This document shows positions 5,115-6,094 of a stretch of 6,094 nt of DNA, piece after piece (position 1 is the first letter of the stretch; each line of letters begins with the position of its first letter). Source of the DNA: CAZBWS01 sp964495705 (GTDB lineage Bacteria; Pseudomonadota; Gammaproteobacteria; HTCC5015); assembly GCA_964495705.1 (NCBI GenBank), contig CAZBWS010000104.1, forward strand, positions 1 through 6,094, written 5' to 3'. The notes under the pieces are model-generated. The model did not search any database, was not told where the DNA came from, and saw nothing but the letters and a program-made list of their open reading frames with translations. Position numbers and translations under genes: made by a program.

Positions 5115-6089
5115 ATGAAACTCCAGCAACTACGGTTCTTGTCGGCCATTGCCAAGCATAATTTGAATATATCGGCTGCCGCAGAGAAGTTATACACCTC
5201 TCAGCCGGGAGTGAGTAAGCAGATAAAGCTGCTAGAAGAAGAGCTGGGCGTGCAATTGTTTAATCGCAACGGTAAGCACCTGACTCATGTCACCCCAGTA
5301 GGTAAGCGCGTGATTGAGAAAGCGGATGTCATACTGAGTGAAGTGGCTAATATTAAAGCGATCGCTAATGAAACTCGCGATGATAATGCGGGGACTCTGA
5401 CTTTGGCGACCACCCATACCCAGGCGCGTTATGTGCTGCCAGATGTTATTAAGCAGTTCAAACAAGAGTTCCCCGAGGTGCGTTTGAATTTAATCCAGGG
5501 TACGCCAGAGCGGATTTCAGAGATGGCAGTCACAGGGGAGGCCGACTTTGCCGTGGCCACCGAAGCTATCTCAACCTATAGTGAGTTGGTTATGATGCCC
5601 GCCTATCGCTGGAACCGTTGTGTGGTTGTACCCAAGGGCCACGAGCTGACCTTTGCTCGCCGTATTAGCCTATCCGCATTGGCTGAATATCCTATAGTGA
5701 CTTATGTAAAAGGCCTGACGGGGCGTGGCAATATGGATGCCGCCTTTGCCAATGCAGAGCTACAACCTGACCTTGTGTTTACGGCGACGGATGCCGATGT
5801 GATTAAAACCTATGTGCGCTCAGGTCTGGGTATTGGCATTATAGCTAGACAGGCGTACGAGGCAGAGCAAGATGCAGATTTGGTCGCTATCGATATAGCG
5901 GACTTATTTGACGACAGCGTGACTAAAATCGGCTTTCGCCGTGGTACGTATATGCGCAAGTATATGCACCGCTTTTTGCAACTGTTCGCGAACCACTTTG
6001 ACTATGACATGATTGATAAAGCCGCCCTGTGTGAGAATATGGCGGCGATAGATGAGTTGTTTGCTGGGGTGGAGTTGCCGGAGAAGTAA
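5115..6089 (+). CDS. cysB: CysB, LysR-type regulator of sulfur assimilation
   Basis: Tetrameric transcription factor that activates sulfate uptake and reduction genes with N-acetylserine or O-acetylserine as inducer and is antagonised by sulfide or thiosulfate. The N-terminal winged helix-turn-helix covers about 1-60 (MKLQQLRFLSAI, LNISAAAEKLYTSQPGVSKQ, LGVQLFNR); the effector domain covers about 90-300. The residues recalled as ligand contacts in enteric CysB (T100, T102, Q103, T149, W166, T202) are all present at exactly these numbers, and the length is 324 residues, the same as E. coli CysB. This fixes the start at 5115, although the frame stays open to an upstream ATG at 5040 that would add 25 residues. 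Only a weak GGA (5103-5105) precedes the chosen start. Divergent from cysH, its likely target. The gene ends 5 nt before the window edge. Confidence 0.96.
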   Translation: MKLQQLRFLSAIAKHNLNISAAAEKLYTSQPGVSKQIKLLEEELGVQLFNRNGKHLTHVTPVGKRVIEKADVILSEVANIKAIANETRDDNAGTLTLATTHTQARYVLPDVIKQFKQEFPEVRLNLIQGTPERISEMAVTGEADFAVATEAISTYSELVMMPAYRWNRCVVVPKGHELTFARRISLSALAEYPIVTYVKGLTGRGNMDAAFANAELQPDLVFTATDADVIKTYVRSGLGIGIIARQAYEAEQDADLVAIDIADLFDDSVTKIGFRRGTYMRKYMHRFLQLFANHFDYDMIDKAALCENMAAIDELFAGVELPEK

Positions 6090-6094
6090 TACGG

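Noticed and set aside
5191..5199. TTATACACC resembling a DnaA box
   Set aside because: It encodes the conserved LYTSQ segment of the CysB helix-turn-helix; a single copy with a mismatch and no origin context is chance.
4976..5465. Two - strand open frames antisense to the cysB region
   Set aside because: They overlap the cysH-cysB promoter region and the conserved CysB DNA-binding domain and show no coding signatures of their own.

Overview
The window looks like a piece of chromosome from a free-living, probably marine, gammaproteobacterium. The assignment is inferred from three things: an iron-sulfur APS reductase next to a 324-residue CysB (an arrangement also known from Pseudomonas-type genomes), an aerobic-type cobalamin salvage/assembly pair, and a moderate base composition (by eye, slightly under half G+C). 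The species cannot be named from the sequence alone. Coding density is high and no mobile element, RNA gene or CRISPR array is visible. All six genes are ordinary in codon use and appear intact.

Left part (1-2688): cobalamin region. A periplasmic BtuF-like vitamin B12 binding protein (+ strand, 24-884) runs tail to tail into a cobT-cobS pair (- strand, 2688-879). cobT makes alpha-ribazole phosphate from dimethylbenzimidazole and cobS joins the lower ligand to adenosyl-GDP-cobinamide, so together with B12/corrinoid import these genes cover the uptake and late nucleotide-loop steps. CobU/CobP and the BtuCD permease/ATPase are not in the window. cobT and cobS overlap by 8 nt; cobS and btuF overlap by 6 nt at their stop codons.

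Middle (2689-4230): a 180-bp intergenic region carries an inverted repeat and a hairpin next to cobT, and, next to the following gene, a well-formed PhoB box placed 10 bp ahead of a -10 element. That gene (2869-4173) encodes an exported fusion of a PstS-type phosphate-binding domain to a C-terminal OmpA-like peptidoglycan-binding domain, with no pstCAB beside it. A strong bidirectional terminator (4190-4226) separates it from the next gene.

Right part (4244-6089): sulfur assimilation. cysH (APS reductase with the [4Fe-4S] cysteine set, - strand) and cysB (LysR-type regulator, + strand) are divergent, with a 14-bp perfect palindrome in the shared upstream region that may be a control site. CysB keeps all the ligand-contact residues recalled for enteric CysB at the same residue numbers, which fixes its start at 5115.

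No wholly new system is evident. The items most worth following up are the PhoB-controlled PstS-OmpA fusion, the palindromes in the two divergent intergenic regions, and the terminator-less convergent overlap of btuF and cobS.
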